NCBI GenBank assembly: GCA_047967505.1
Contig: CM106539.1
Length of the DNA stretch: 64,000 bases
Reading direction: 5' to 3' (one strand)
Source: Dipteris shenzhenensis
Lineage: Eukaryota; Polypodiophyta; Polypodiopsida; Gleicheniales
This document shows positions 10,905 to 22,377 of the stretch, piece by piece. A program made the position numbers and the translations under genes. The notes under the pieces are model-generated. The model had not been told where the DNA came from. It searched no databases and saw only the letters and a program-made list of their open reading frames with translations. Within the stretch, counting starts at the first letter, position 1. Every line of letters starts with the position of its first letter.

Positions 10905-11431
10905 TTGTTCGTGGTAAGGAGCTCAAGAAAGCAAACCAAGTTCACAATGTCCTGGTAAGAGGACAAGTGTTGCTTTCCTTTTTCGAGTTTGGGAGCAAAT
11001 CTCTGCAGGTAGCACAGCCGGAAGTGCAAGAGTGCACTGTCTCAGATTGAGACGCCCTTCGGGGTGTGGCGAGAGGGCATTATATGGTGCGGGAAATGGA
11101 GAAGCCCTTGGTGAGTTTATTTTTTTGATTCGAGGTCATTTCGGGGCCCGTTTTGGAGGCGGAAGTTCTCCGCAAGCACTCAAAAAAGGCCCTGTTTTTG
11201 CTGCGACCACTGCTCGGCTAGTCGGTGAAAAGTTGCCGCAGAAATTGCATCGTATGCCTGTGTGCAGAGATATTGGGAGTTGTAGATTCATGCTTGTTGC
11301 CTGTTGATGCAAAATCGTCACTAGGAAGTGACTGTGTGGTGAAATACCACTTTCGTCAGTTTTGCAGATCTGCCCGTGTGAGGCAAAAGCTGTGTTTTTT
11401 GCAGTGACAGAATATTTTGCAGTGCTCGGTA

Positions 11432-12367
11432 ATGGCATCTGATTCTCTTTCACAGATTGTCACTGAAAAGCTTGACAAGAACAACTTCCAGGCATGGAAG
11501 TTTAGAATGACGAATTTCCTTATGGGAAAAGGCTATTGGGAGTTCATTACAGGAAATGAAGAAGAACCTGTTCTTCCTAATGTTCCCAGTCAACAGGAAA
11601 TGCAGGCATTTAAAGGATGGCATGAGAGAGCCAGGAAAGTTATGTACTGGTTGTCTATCAGTATTTCGGACTCCATGATTGTGCATATTCAGAATGCAAG
11701 TACGCCAAAGGAGGCATGGGATACTTTGGCAAAAATGTACAGCACAAATACGCAAGCCAGGAAAATGCAGCTCAAATAGGAGTTGCACAATGTGTAGAGA
11801 GAAAATTTGAGCATAAACGACTACCACATGAAGGTGAACAAAATTGCAGATGCAGTCGCTTCCATTGGGTCACCAGTGGAAGATGATGATCTAGTTTCTG
11901 TGACCTTGAATGGTCTAGGAAAGGATTATGCGCAGTTCCGGACATCCATTGCCGTCCGTGAAAAATTTCCAGATTTTGAAGAGTTGTTTGCTCTTCTAAT
12001 TTCTGAAGAGCAGAGAAATGGGGGTGCATCTTCTTCAGTAGGAACTTCAAAAGAAACTGTCTTCTACTCAAATGCTCGCAGAGGTAGAGGTAGAGCTAGA
12101 GGAGGCCGATCTGCAGGCCGTGGTAGAAATCAGAATATGCAGCAAATGCAAGAAAACCAGTCCTATGCAGGAGGACGTGGTAACTCTAGAGGCAGGGGGA
12201 GCCAAAGAGGTCGTGATGGATGGCAGAGAGGCCAAAATGCAAACAGCAATATTGAATGCTACTATTGTGGTAAAATGGGTCATATGGCTAAGGACTGCTA
12301 CAAAAAGCAGAATGACATTATGAATGGAAAATTGCAGCAAGTCAATTATGCATCTTCTAGTAGATAG
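11432..12367 (+). pseudogene. A1 gag
   Basis: ATG 11432 opens MASDSLSQIVTEKLDKNN, then FQAWKFRMTNFLMGKGYWEF. This is the copia gag (UBN2-type) fold, with the AWDTLAKMY helix near 11720 and the LSINDYHMKV segment near 11810. An Arg/Gly-rich stretch (12080-12230) precedes a CX2CX4HX4C knuckle, CYYCGKMGHMAKDC (about 12258-12299), for RNA packaging. Stops TAG at 11777, 11795 and 12365 fall exactly where sister copies have CAG. The frame is otherwise open into protease, so gag and pol were one polyprotein. The 540-bp leader before ATG has no gene. Confidence 0.88.
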
Positions 12368-12394
12368 GGTGATGACAGAAATGAGCATCTATTT

Positions 12395-13690
12395 ATGGTG
12401 CAGCATATGACCAATTCTGTGACAAGTGCAGAAGAACGAAATGATGTGTGGTATGTTGACTCAGGTGCATCAAACCACATGACAGGTCATGCAGAATGGA
12501 TGCAAGATGCAAGGAAAATGGAAAAGCTAGGATTTGTGGAGACTGGTGATGATACCGCACATCCTAATGTGCAGATTGGTAAAATTCCTTTGTCTATGCA
12601 GGATGGGAAAAAGAAATACCTGTTCGATGTATTTCATGTCCCGAACATCACCAAGAACCTGGTTTCTATTGGTCAAATGGTTGAGCAGGGCTTGCAGGTT
12701 AAATTTAATCCTCATGGATGCTTTGTTGAGGATATGAAAAATAACGGTCGCTTGATAGCAAAAGGAAAGAAGAAGGGCAAGATGTTTACATTGGATGCGG
12801 ACATGCCTGAATTGAGTGCAGCAATGTTTGCACATGGGACTGGTGTAGTTGCAAATATTGATATCTGGCACAAATGCATTGGTCATGTTAATATACAACG
12901 ACTTAAATCAATGCAAGCCCAAAATATTGTTGCACGATTGCCTAAATTCAAGGTTGCAGAAATGCACAAGGTTTGTGAAGCCTGTCAATTTGGGAAACAA
13001 GCAAGGAAACCTTTTCCTAGGCATGTTCAAGAGAGTAAAAAGCCATTGGAATTAATCCACTTTGATGTGTGGACTACTAAAGCTGCATCTATTGGAGGCT
13101 GTCACTATTTTGTCACATTTATTGATGACTTCAGTAGACAAATTTGGGTGTATTTTATGAAAAAGAAAAGTGAAGTGTTTGGGCACTTCAAAGCTTTCAA
13201 AGCTATGGTTGAAAAAGAAATAGGCCTGCAAATAAAATGCCTAAGGTCATATGGAGGGGGAGAGTACCTCTCAAATGAGTTTGCAAGGTTCTTGCAGGAG
13301 CATGGTATAAAGCAGCAATATTCATGCAGTCATACCCCACAGTAAAATGGAATTGCAGAAAGGAAAAACAGGCATATTGGAGAGGTATCTCGGGCTATGC
13401 TAAATGAAAAAGATCTACCAGATTATTATTGGGCAGCAGAAGCAGTTGCTACAGTAGTTTATATAATGAATAGGACTCCCACTGCAGTAATACATGGCAT
13501 GACGCCAGAGGAGATGTATACTGGTAGGAAACCAGATATTTCTCATTTGAAAATTTTTGGTTGCATTGCCTATGTCCATGTGCCAGATGAGTTGAGGTCC
13601 AAGTTGGATCCATAAGCTGAGAAGTGCGTCTTTATTGGTTATTCTCTGCAGCAGAAAGGGTATATATGCTATAACCCTTCTACTCATAAG
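12395..13690 (+). pseudogene. A1 protease and integrase
   Basis: Protease is marked by VWYVDSGASNHMTGH (catalytic Asp at about 12460). The gag-pre-integrase zinc region follows (HKCIGHVN, then CEACQFGKQARKPF near 12980-13020). The integrase core follows with IHFDVWTTK (first Asp intact) and FIDDFSRQIWVYFMKKK. At 13250-13252 the second catalytic Asp is Tyr (RSYGGGEY). Glu is kept in AERKNR, after a TAA at 13343 that replaces CAA. The downstream part IMNRTPTAVIHGMTPEEMYTG and the KIFGCIAYVHVP block lead to a TAA at 13613. The Asp-to-Tyr change alone would abolish integration. Confidence 0.9.
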
Positions 13691-13696
13691 TTTACA

Positions 13697-15799
13697 GTGA
13701 GCAGAGATGTTGTTTTTGATGAGATGAGCAGCTGGTATAAACCAGTAAATGTGATGATTGATGTAGATGCACAAAATGGTAATGCTGCACAGAATTCACA
13801 GCAGCAATCACAAAATATCAGTGGACCTGTAGTGTCGTCTAGCAGTGGTTCACATACTTCGCCATGGATAGGCAGATTGAGATCAAGAGAATCTCATCAA
13901 AGCAATGCAGAGAGTGGTATGCAGGTATCACGAAAAGGAAAAGAGAAGGTAGATCAGCCTGGCATGTTTGATGTGAATGCAGGTCACTCTTGTGTGGATG
14001 GTGAATCCAGTGGCTCAGAATAGAGCATTGATGATGAGTTGGGTATTCCTTCTGTTGTTACACTTGGAGTAAGGAAGACCAGGGATGTTTTAAGCACCTG
14101 GAAGTGAGCCTATTTTGCACAGGTCTACTAGGGTTAGGTATCCTGTGGATAGGCTGAAATATGATGGATTTACAGCCATTCACTATGCCTATATGGTCAA
14201 AGTGATACAAGAACCAGAACCCACTTCTTTTGAGCAAGCCATGGGAAGTGAAAAATGGGAGAAATCCATGGATGAAGAAATGGATGCCTTGGATGTAAAT
14301 GCTACATGGGAATTGGTGCCTTTGCCTATAGACAAGAATGCAATTGGCTGTAAGTGGGTTTATAAGATCAAGCACAATGCAGATGGTTTTGTGAATAGAT
14401 ACAAGGCAAGACTAGTTGTAAAGGGGTATGCACAGGCATATGGCATTGATTATGAGGAAACTTTCAGCCCGGTTGCAAGGATGGCAACTGTAAGAGCAGC
14501 CATTGCTATGGCTACATCAAAGGGATGGTCTTTACATCAGATGGATGTAAAGAATGCCTTCTTGCATGGTGATTTGCAAGAAGAGGTCTTTATGGAACAG
14601 CCAGAAGGTTATGTTCATGCTATTCATCCTGAGTTTGTTTGCAGGTTGAAGAAAGCCTTGTATGGCTTGAAGCAAGCACCTAGAGCATGGTCTGACAAGA
14701 TAGGATATATCTTGTCACTATTGGCTTTCAGATTTCCAAGGCAGATTTCTCACTCTATGTGAGAAAAACAGAGAAAGGGATTATGCTACTTGTCATTTAT
14801 GTTGATGATTTGATCATCACAGGTGATAGTGATGAAGATATCCTTCATGTGAAAATGCTATTGAGGCAGAAGTTTGAGATGAAGGATTTGGGAGAGCTGC
14901 GTTATTTCTTGGGCATTGAGGTGATTAGATCACCAAGTGGGATACAGCTCTTGCAGAGGCAGTATGGATTGGACATGCTGTCCAAATATGGGATGACAGG
15001 CTATAAGCCTATTTCAGTTCCTTCGGAGCAGAATGTGAAGCTGAGCATAGATGCAGGTGAGCTTTTGGAAGACCCTACTATGTATAGACGCATAGTAGGA
15101 AGTTTGATTTATATGACCATTACCAGGCCAGATCTAAGCTATGCTGTTGGATTGGTAAGTCAGTTTATGCAGGCTCCAAGGAAACCGCATTTGGATGTGG
15201 CTAGACGCATACTCAGGTATGTGAAGTCCACATTGTAGTATGGACTATTTTATGAGGCTAGGGTTCAGATACAGTTGCATGGATACACTGATGCTGATTG
15301 GGCTGGTAGTATTTCTGATAGAGGATCTACCAGTGGGTATGTGTTCTCTTTTGGGAGTGCTGCAGTCACTTGGAGTAGCAAGAAGCAGCCTACAGTTGCC
15401 TTGTCGAGCACAGAGGCTGAGTACAGGGGTGCAACAATGGCTGCATGTGAGGTAGCTTGGTTGCATAAGCTACTCTATGATATGCGTCAATCTATAGATG
15501 GGCCAGTTGTCATTTATTGTGACAACATGAGTAGCATACACTTGGCAAAGAACCTAGTATTTCATGCTAGAACAAAGCACATTGAGGTGCATTATCACTA
15601 TGTGTGGGAGAAGGTTTTACTAGGTCTTATTGATCTAGTTTATGTCAACACAGATGATCAGGTAGTTGACATATTGACGAAAGCATTGGGCGCAGAGAAG
15701 CTGCGCAAGTTCAGAGACCTGCTTGGTGTGCAGGAATTGGGATTGAGCTCGAGGGGGAGTGTTGAGATATCGAGCTCCACTCGCGATATGCCAGGGTGA
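13697..15799 (+). pseudogene. A1 reverse transcriptase and RNase H
   Basis: A Ser-rich linker (13830-14020) leads into RT: TSFEQAMGSEKWEKSMDEEM near 14225, WVYKIKHNADG near 14355, then [24 protein letters not shown], and QMDVKNAFLHGDLQEEVFMEQP near 14540. The catalytic YVDD at 14798-14809 is intact. KDLGELRYFLGIEV and the TRPDLSYAVGLVSQF thumb follow. RNase H shows GYTDADWAGS (about 15277), SSTEAEYRGA, and the ARTKHIEVHYHYV tail. Frameshifts lie near 14095 and 14703-14760, and TAG at 15236 replaces CAG. The last frame runs through the purine tract and about 40 bp into the 3' LTR before stopping at 15799. Confidence 0.9.
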
Positions 15800-16115
15800 C
15801 CGTTGTGTATTTATGTCACTGACTTGTTAGCTAGAGATGCGATTGGTACACTGCCCACGAATAATCGCTGGTGGATGACAGCTATCCTTATCTACACTAG
15901 TTTGTGGCTCAGTTAGTATGCCACCTTAGTTAGTTGAGTTTGGTTTTGAGACCCACATATAGGGTTATTCTATTTCTTTGTACTTGAGTTCTTTTGGCTT
16001 TCACAACTAAGAAGAGGAAAACTGTTTTCAGCCTCAACCTTTGTGTGTATTCCCCCATTGTGCATGTGAGAAAGCCGCAAGTGAGACTCCTTCCCTCTCT
16101 CCCACTATCTTCACA
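15760..16115 (+). repeat. A1 3' LTR
   Basis: 356 bp, preceded by the purine tract GAGGGGGAG (15751-15759) and followed by TTTTA at 16116-16120. It pairs with 10539-10891. Confidence 0.93.
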
Positions 16116-17471
16116 TTTTATGCATCTCCTTCAAAGAACTAAGGCTTATATGACCAAACCTCTCATGCCACAGCTTAGTGTTCTTTACATCTGCTTGAGC
16201 TGCTCGAGCACTGAAAGCTGAGAGTTCATAAATGTTGTTGCACTGTGTACCTTTACCAATGACTTCCCTTGAAGATCCAGAATCTGTGCACCATTCTTAT
16301 CGAATTGAACTTTGAGGTCCCGATCCATGATCGCAGAAATAGACAACAAGTTCCTCTTGATATCTGGCACATAAAGAACATTGGACAACTATTTTACAAC
16401 TCCATCTGACTTGAGAGCAATCGTACCTTTTCCTTTAGCTGGCATTTTGCATCATTGCCGACTGCTACCAGGATGTCATTCTCTACCGGCTGTAGAGAGG
16501 TATACCAATCCTTCCGATTGGTCATGTGGCACGATGCACCACTATCAATGATCCACGGTTCATCTGCAGGTACATGAATTGCCTCTATGCAAATCTCCTC
16601 AATTGTGACGAACAACTCTACTGGTACTGCCTGCGTGTGATTGCTGGACTCTCTCTTTACTCCATTCTTCTCATCTGCAATCTTCTTTTGGCACTCATTT
16701 TGCATGTGCCCTGCCTTGTTGCAATAGAAGCACTTGATCTTCTTCTTTCTCTTTTTATCATCAGAAGAAGATGGGTTACCAGAGTCCTTACCCTTACCTT
16801 TCTTTGATCCGGTCCAGAATGCCGAATCTTCTCCAGTCCTCATCTTTTGACGCATCTCCTCCTCCAAGCATCACGCTGAAATCCTCAAAGTTGAGGGGCG
16901 GATTTCTACTCTGCGTATTCAGCATCGTAACAAGACTGTTGTACTTTGGTGGGAGAATCCGTATGCACCTTCATGCTAGATTCTCACTGGTGATGGTGAT
17001 GCCAATCCCAGTCATCTGATCGCGCAGATTCTTTACCCTGGTGATGAACTTCTCTGCCGCTTTAGACTCAGACAACTTCTCGTTCGCGAGTTGAGTCTCC
17101 AGATTCTAAATCTACGTCTGATTCGTGGTCTTGTACTGATTTTTCAAGACTGTCTGTGCCTCCTCTGCTGTGGTGACATGTTGAATTAACGCCATGATGG
17201 AATCACTAACACTGCAGATAATAGAACACAGTGCATCTGCATTTCTTCTTGTCCATGCAAGAATCTCATCTACAATTGGTACTATCTGTTGTCTTGCATT
17301 AGCTGGATCCGTTCTCACAACCGGCCTCATGTCCACCCCAATAGCAGTGTCCCAATGCTCATATGCACTTAGGATGGTCTTCATCTTGAACTTCCAGAGT
17401 GGATAGTTAGAGCCGTCCAACTTTCCGCTTTCGCCGAACGGTGGGATTCGCAATCTTGCGGGTTGGGCCAT
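16116..17471 (-). pseudogene. B5 gag and protease
   Basis: The minus strand starts at 17471 with MAQPARLRIPPFGESGKLDG, then SNYPLWKFKMKTILSAYEHW, the copia gag N-terminus. The VTTAEEAQTVLKNQYKT helix lies near 17140. After a broken stretch, KGKGKDSGNPSSSDDKKRKK and a knuckle CFYCNKAGHMQNEC lie near 16735-16690. Protease is marked by EPWIIDSGASCHMTNRKDW near 16555-16510, and the pre-integrase region by SNVLYVPDIKRNLLSIS near 16380. It ends at the A1 junction and resumes at 10533. The downstream coordinates near 17100-16870 carry frameshifts. Confidence 0.87.
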
Positions 17472-17529
17472 CTCTCACAATTTGCTCGCAAACAGAAACC
17501 CACTACCAAATCTTCTTGTTAGAGTCCAG

Positions 17530-17541
17530 GATCTGATACCA
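17530..17541 (-). promoter_or_regulatory. B5 primer-binding site
   Basis: The plus strand reads GATCTGATACCA, so in element orientation it is TGGTATCAGATC, adjoining the 5' LTR. It matches the initiator Met tRNA end with one difference near its far end. Confidence 0.85.
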
Positions 17542-18274
17542 TGTAAGAAAATAATACAACATCTGTGCTCAACATATAACAGGATCTCGTATGCAAGAGA
17601 GAAAAACAAGATAGTATGGAGAATCAAAATTTTGATTACTATAGAACTGATACAATAGATGGCGCTACCTCCCAACCGTGCGCTCCTGTGAAAGAAGCTT
17701 TGATGGCATGCTAAAAATAGTAGAAGACGGAGGCTAGATGCTAAGGAATCAGGATTGTTGTAGCCAATGATGAAATGGGCTTCACGGGCTTGCTCTTATA
17801 TAGCCACCAGTCGTAGTTGGTTAGGCTCAATTGGGTGACCGACCCAGTCCCCCCAAAACGGTCGACTGGGGGTCGGTCCTGAAATAGGCCATCGACCATA
17901 CAATATAACCTGTGCGAAAATAGAGCAACTGACCTGCGGTCATCATTTGGCCTAGAGCCATCCGAGATCATTTGAGGCTCCAAACGGGCCCCACAACCCA
18001 AGAGTGGGCTGCCCCGAGAAATGCTCTGTCTATCCTCAGTGCGGTCAATCAAGGGATGCCTTCCCACACTTGCATGTAGCCTAGTTGGCAGTGTGCCAAC
18101 TCTATCTAAAGCCATCCAGCCATTAGGCCACACATGGCCCCCATTTGGTGTCCAAAAACCAGGACCTACCAGATAACTAAGCTACTCAAATGCCTTCTCC
18201 TCATATGGGGGGTTACAAGTAGAGTTAGCTAGTTCCCGCGTAGTTACACGAGAGTGGAGCATTGATATCTAACA
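17542..18274 (-). repeat. B5 5' LTR (right copy)
   Basis: 733 bp, reverse complement of TGTTAGATATC...TTCTTACA. It is followed by TCACA at 18275-18279. It resembles the B7 LTRs at 20297 and 22378. Confidence 0.92.
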
Positions 18275-18279
18275 TCACA

Positions 18280-19824
18280 TACCTTATGCATTTCTGCAAC
18301 CTTGAACTTAGGCAATCCTACAATAATATTTTGGCCCTACATTAATTTAAGTCATTGTACATTAACATGACCAATGAGTTTATGCCAGATATCAATATCT
18401 GCAACTACACTAGTCCCATGTGCAAACATTGCTGCACTCAATTTAGGCATGTCCACATCCAACGTAAACATCCTGCCCTTCTTTTTCCCTTTTTCTGTCA
18501 CGCGACCTTTATTTTTCATATCCTCAACAAAGCATCCATGAGGATTAAATTTGACCTGCAAGCCCTACTCAACCACTTGACCAAGAGAAACCAAGATCTT
18601 GGTGATATTTGGGACATGAAATACATTAGACAGGTATTTCTTTTTCCCATCCTACATAGACAAAGGAATTTTACCAATCTGCACAATAGGATGTGTAGTA
18701 TCATCACCAATCTCCACAAATCCTGGTCTTTCCATTTTCCTTGCATCCTGCATCCATTCTGCATGACCTGTCATGTGCTTTGATGCACTTGAGTCAACAT
18801 ACCACACATCTTTGCTTTCTTCTACACTTGTAACAAAATTGGTCATGTGCTGCACCATAAACAAATGCTCATTTCTGTCATCACCCTATCTACTAGAGGA
18901 TGCATAATTGCCTTGCTGCAATTTTCCATTCATGATGTCATTCTGCTTTTTGTAGCAATCTTTAGCCATATGACCCATTTTACCACAGTAGTAGCATTCA
19001 ACATTGCTATTTGCATTTAAGCCTCTCTGCCATCCACCATGACCTTTTTGGCTCCCCTTGCCTCTAAGGTTACCACATCCTCCTCCATAGGACTGGTTTT
19101 CTTGAATTTGCTACATATTCGAAATTCTGCAAGGGCCTCTACCTCTGCTTGCTCTACCTCTGCCTCTACCTCTTCTAGCATTTGAGTAGAAGACAGCTTC
19201 TTTTGAAGTTCCTCTAGGTGAAGAAGATGCACCACCATTTCTCTGCTCTTCAGAAATTAGAAGAGCAATCAACTCCCCAAAATCAAGAAAATTCTCACGG
19301 ATGGCAATGGATGTCCGAAACTATGCACAATCCTTTCCTAGACCATTCAAGGTCATAGAAACTAAATCATCATCTTCCACTGGTGACCCAATGGAAGCAA
19401 ATGCATCTGCAATCTTCTTCACCTTCATGTGGTATTCATTGGTGCTCAAATTTTCTCTTTGCACATTATGCAACTCCTGCTTGAGCTACATTTTCCTGGC
19501 TTGCGTATTTGTGCTATACATTTTTGTCAAAGTATCCCATGCCTCCGTTGGCATGCTTGCATCCTAAATATGCACAATCATAGACTTTAAAATACTAATA
19601 GATAGCTAGTACATAACTTTCTTGGCTCTCTTATGCTAGCCTTTAAATGCCTGCAACTCCTATTGATTGGGAACATTAGGAATAACTGGTTCTTGTTTAG
19701 CTCTAGTAATGAACTCCTAATAGCCTTTTCCCTTAAGGAAATTCATCATTCTAAACTTCCATGCTGAGAAGTTGTTCTTGTCAAGCTTTTCAGTGACTAT
19801 TTGTGAAAGAGCATCAGACGCCAT
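18280..19824 (-). pseudogene. A4 gag, protease and start of integrase
   Basis: On the minus strand ATG at 19824 begins MASDALSQIV, the family A gag. The capsid part is at 19800-19270, the Arg/Gly-rich tract at 19190-19030 and the zinc knuckle near 18990-18940. Protease DSSASKHMTGH is near 18790-18760, where the catalytic Gly after Asp-Ser is Ser (DSSA instead of DSGA). The LVSIGQ/VLVKWLSRA region follows near 18570. The pre-integrase HKLIGHVNVQ lies near 18370. The gene is cut at 18279 by B5 and resumes at 4915. Many stops are TAG or TAA at former Gln codons. Confidence 0.87.
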
Positions 19825-20296
19825 TACAAAACACTGCAAAAATATTCTCTCATTGAAAAAAACACAACTTCTGCCTCACAAGGGCAAATCTGCAAAACTG
19901 ACGAAAGTGGTATTTGACCACACAGTCACTTCCTAGTGACAATTTTGCATCAACAGGCAATAAGAATGATTTTGTCACTCCCAATATCTCTGCGCATAGG
20001 CATACAATGCAATTTCTATAGTAACTTTTCACCGACCTACAGAAAAGTGGTCACACAACAAAAACAAGGCACCTTTCTAAGTGCCTGTGGAAAACTTCTG
20101 CCACCAAAACGGGCCCCGAAATGGCCTCGAATCAAAAAAATAATGTCACCAAGAGCTTCGCCCTATCTCGTAGCATATACTTCCCTCTCGTCGCACTGTG
20201 AAGGGCGTCCCAATCTGAGACAGTGCACTCTTGCACTTTCCAATTGTGCTACCTGCAAAGATTTTCTCCCAAACTCGAAAAAGGAAAGCAATACTG
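19825..20296 (-). other. A4 5' leader, part 1
   Basis: Untranslated leader of A4, colinear with 10905-11431 of A1 in reverse. Apparent plus-strand frames here are shadows. It is cut by B7 and resumes at 23040-23100. Confidence 0.75.
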
Positions 20297-21030
20297 TGTT
20301 AGATATCAATGCTCCACTCTCATGTAACTACACAGGAACCAGCTAACTCTACTTGTAAGCCCCCCATATGAGGTGAAGGCATTTGAGTAGCTCGGTTATC
20401 CGATAGGTCCTAGTTTGGACACCAAATGGGGGCCATGTGTGGCCTGATGGCAAGACGGCTTCAGATAGAGTTGGCACACCACCAACTAGGCTACATGCAA
20501 GTGCGAGAAGGCATCCCATGATTGACCGCACTAAGGGTAGATGGAGCATTTCTTGGGGCAGCCCACTCTCAGGTTGCAAGGCTTGTTTGGAGCCCCAGAT
20601 GTGATCTCGGATGGCTCTAGGCCGAGCGGAGCCCGTAGGTTAGTTGCTCTATTTTGCGCCACGGTTCTATTATGTGGTCGGTGGCCTATTTTGCGACCGA
20701 CCCCCAGTCGACTGTTTTGGGCGAACTAGGTCGATCACCCAATTAGGTCTAATCGACTATGACTAGTCGTATATAAAAGCAAGCTTGTGAAGCCCATTAT
20801 TATCACTAGCTACAGCAGGGCCTGATTCCTTAGCATCTAGACTTCATCCTCTACTAGTTCCATCATGCCATCGAAGCTTCTCTCATAGGAGCGCACGGTT
20901 GGGAGGCAGTGCCATCTATTGTATCAGTTTTACACTAATCAAATTTTGATTCTCCATACTATCTGCTTTTCTCTCTTGCATACAAGATCCTATTATCTGT
21001 TGAGCACAGACGTTGTATTGTTTTCTTACA
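20297..21030 (+). repeat. B7 5' LTR
   Basis: TGTTAGATATC to TTCTTACA, 734 bp, with a CGTATATAAAAGC box near 20769 that is a plausible TATA element. It is homologous to 17542-18274 in reverse. Confidence 0.9.
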
Positions 21031-21042
21031 TGGTATGAGAGC
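21031..21042 (+). promoter_or_regulatory. B7 primer-binding site, one base changed
   Basis: TGGTATGAGAGC: a C-to-G change at the seventh base of the usual TGGTATCAGAGC weakens pairing with initiator Met tRNA. Confidence 0.8.
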
Positions 21043-21100
21043 TTGGGCTCTACTAAGAAGATTTGGTAGTGTGTTTTTGTTTGCGAGCAAATTGTGAGAG

Positions 21101-22347
21101 ATGGCCTAGCCTGCAAGACTACGAATCCCACCGTTCGGTGAAAGTGAAAAGTTGGATAGCACTAACTATCCATTGTGGAAGTTTAAGATGTAGACCATCC
21201 TAAGCACATATGAGCTTTGGGATACTGCTACTAGGGTGGACATGAAGCTGGTTGCGAGACTGGGATCCAGCCAATGCAGGACAACAGATTGTACCAACTA
21301 CAAATGAGATTCTTGCATGGACAAGAAGAAATGCAGATGCACTGTGTTCTATTGTCTGCAGTGTAAGTGATTCCATCATGGCATTAATTTAACATGTCAT
21401 CACAATGGAGGAGGCATGGATGGTCTTGAAAAATCAGTATGAGACCACGAATCAGATGTGGATTCATCTGGAGACTTAAGTCGCGAACAAGAAATTTTCT
21501 GAGTCTGAAGCGGCACAGAAGTTAATCACCAGGGTGAAGAATCTGTGCGATCAAATGACTGCGATTGGCATCACCATCACTGGTGAGAATCTAGCACGAA
21601 GGTGCATATGGATTCTCCCACCAAAGTATGATGGTCTTGTTACAGTGCTGAACACGCAGAATAGAAATCCGCCCCTCAACTTTGAGGATTTCAGTGCAAT
21701 ACTTCTAGAGCAGGAGATGCATCAAAAGACAAGGACTAGAGAAGATTTGGCTTTCTATGCCGGATTAAAGAAGGTAAGGGTAAGGACTCTAGTAACCCAT
21801 CTTCTTCTGATGATAAAAAGAGAAAGAAGAAGATCAAGTACTTCTATTGCAACAAGGCAGGGCACAAGCAGAATGAGTGCCAAAAGAAGACTGCAGATGA
21901 GAAGAACAGAGTAAAGAAAGAGTCTAGCAATAGTGTGTAGGCAGTACCAGTAGAGCTGTTCGTAGCAATTGAGGAGATTTGCACAGAGGCAGTTCATGTA
22001 CCTGCAAATGAACCTTGGATTATTGACAGTGGTGCATCGCACCACATGACCAGTCGGAAGGATTGGTATACCTCTCTACATCCGGTAGGGAATGACAAAA
22101 CAAGCCTACACAGTTATCATGTGACAATCAGAGTTGCATGGCGATTGCAAAGAACCCTATGTTCCACGCTCGCACAAAACACATTGAGATTCAATATCAC
22201 TTTGTACGCAAGCTCATCATGGATGGAGAGGTTGACTTGGTGTACTGTCTCACTACAAAGAATACTGCGAACATCTTGACGAAGGCTCTTGGAAGAGACT
22301 TGTTGGAGAGGCATCTTCATCGACTTGGCATTGGGCCGAAAAAGTAA
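21101..22347 (+). pseudogene. B7 gag-protease fused by deletion to the RNase H tail
   Basis: ATG 21101 starts the family B gag, with a TAG at codon 3 where B5 has Gln. Segments MKNLCDQMTAIGITITGENL (21534) and PPKYDGLVTVLNTQNRNPPL are gag. The knuckle YFYCNKAGHKQNEC is near 21840, and protease EPWIIDSGASHHMTSRKDW near 22010-22065 keeps the catalytic DSGA. At about 22097 the sequence jumps to the RNase H block (NKPTQLSC-type sequence in another frame), then MAIAKNPMFHARTKHIEIQY (22138) and TKALGRDLLERHLHRLGIGP to 22347. A sister copy (B5) shows that about 2.9 kb is missing. Little homology is visible at the junction. Confidence 0.87.
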
Positions 22348-22377
22348 GTTCACTTGCGGGTGGACATTGAGGGGGGG

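Larger units (their letters stand above)
10539..16115 (+). mobile_element. Copia element A1, full length, plus strand
   Basis: The element is 5577 bp long with family A LTRs (353 and 356 bp) and a perfect TTTTA duplication (10534-10538, 16116-16120) inside the B5 integrase region. It has all parts in copia order: primer site, gag, protease, integrase, RT and RNase H. A1 belongs to the same family as A4, in which its host B5 is inserted, so family A moved both before and after B5. The LTRs differ at about sixteen sites by eye (roughly 95 percent identity). The coding region has several stops and the second integrase Asp is Tyr, so it is inactive. Confidence 0.95.
4921..18274 (-). mobile_element. 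Copia element B5, minus strand, split by C6 and A1
   Basis: Family B LTRs (4921-5617 and 17542-18274; element orientation TGTTAGATATC...TTCTTACA), the reversed primer site (17530-17541), a long purine tract complement (5618-5625) and the perfect TCACA duplication define it. The coding order on the minus strand is gag and protease (17471-16116), integrase and RT (10533-8879) and RNase H (6242-5641). Removing A1 (10539-16115) and C6 (6248-8873) leaves about 5.2 kb, normal for a copia element. It landed in A4's integrase gene, so it is younger than A4 and older than A1 and C6. Confidence 0.92.

Noticed and set aside
12527-12898. Long antisense open frames in family A elements (for example 12527-12898, 18355-18783, 26454-26870, 44452-44850)
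   Set aside because: They recur opposite the same protease/integrase segment in every copy and have Cys/His-rich, low-quality sequence. They are shadows of the pol frame, not genes.
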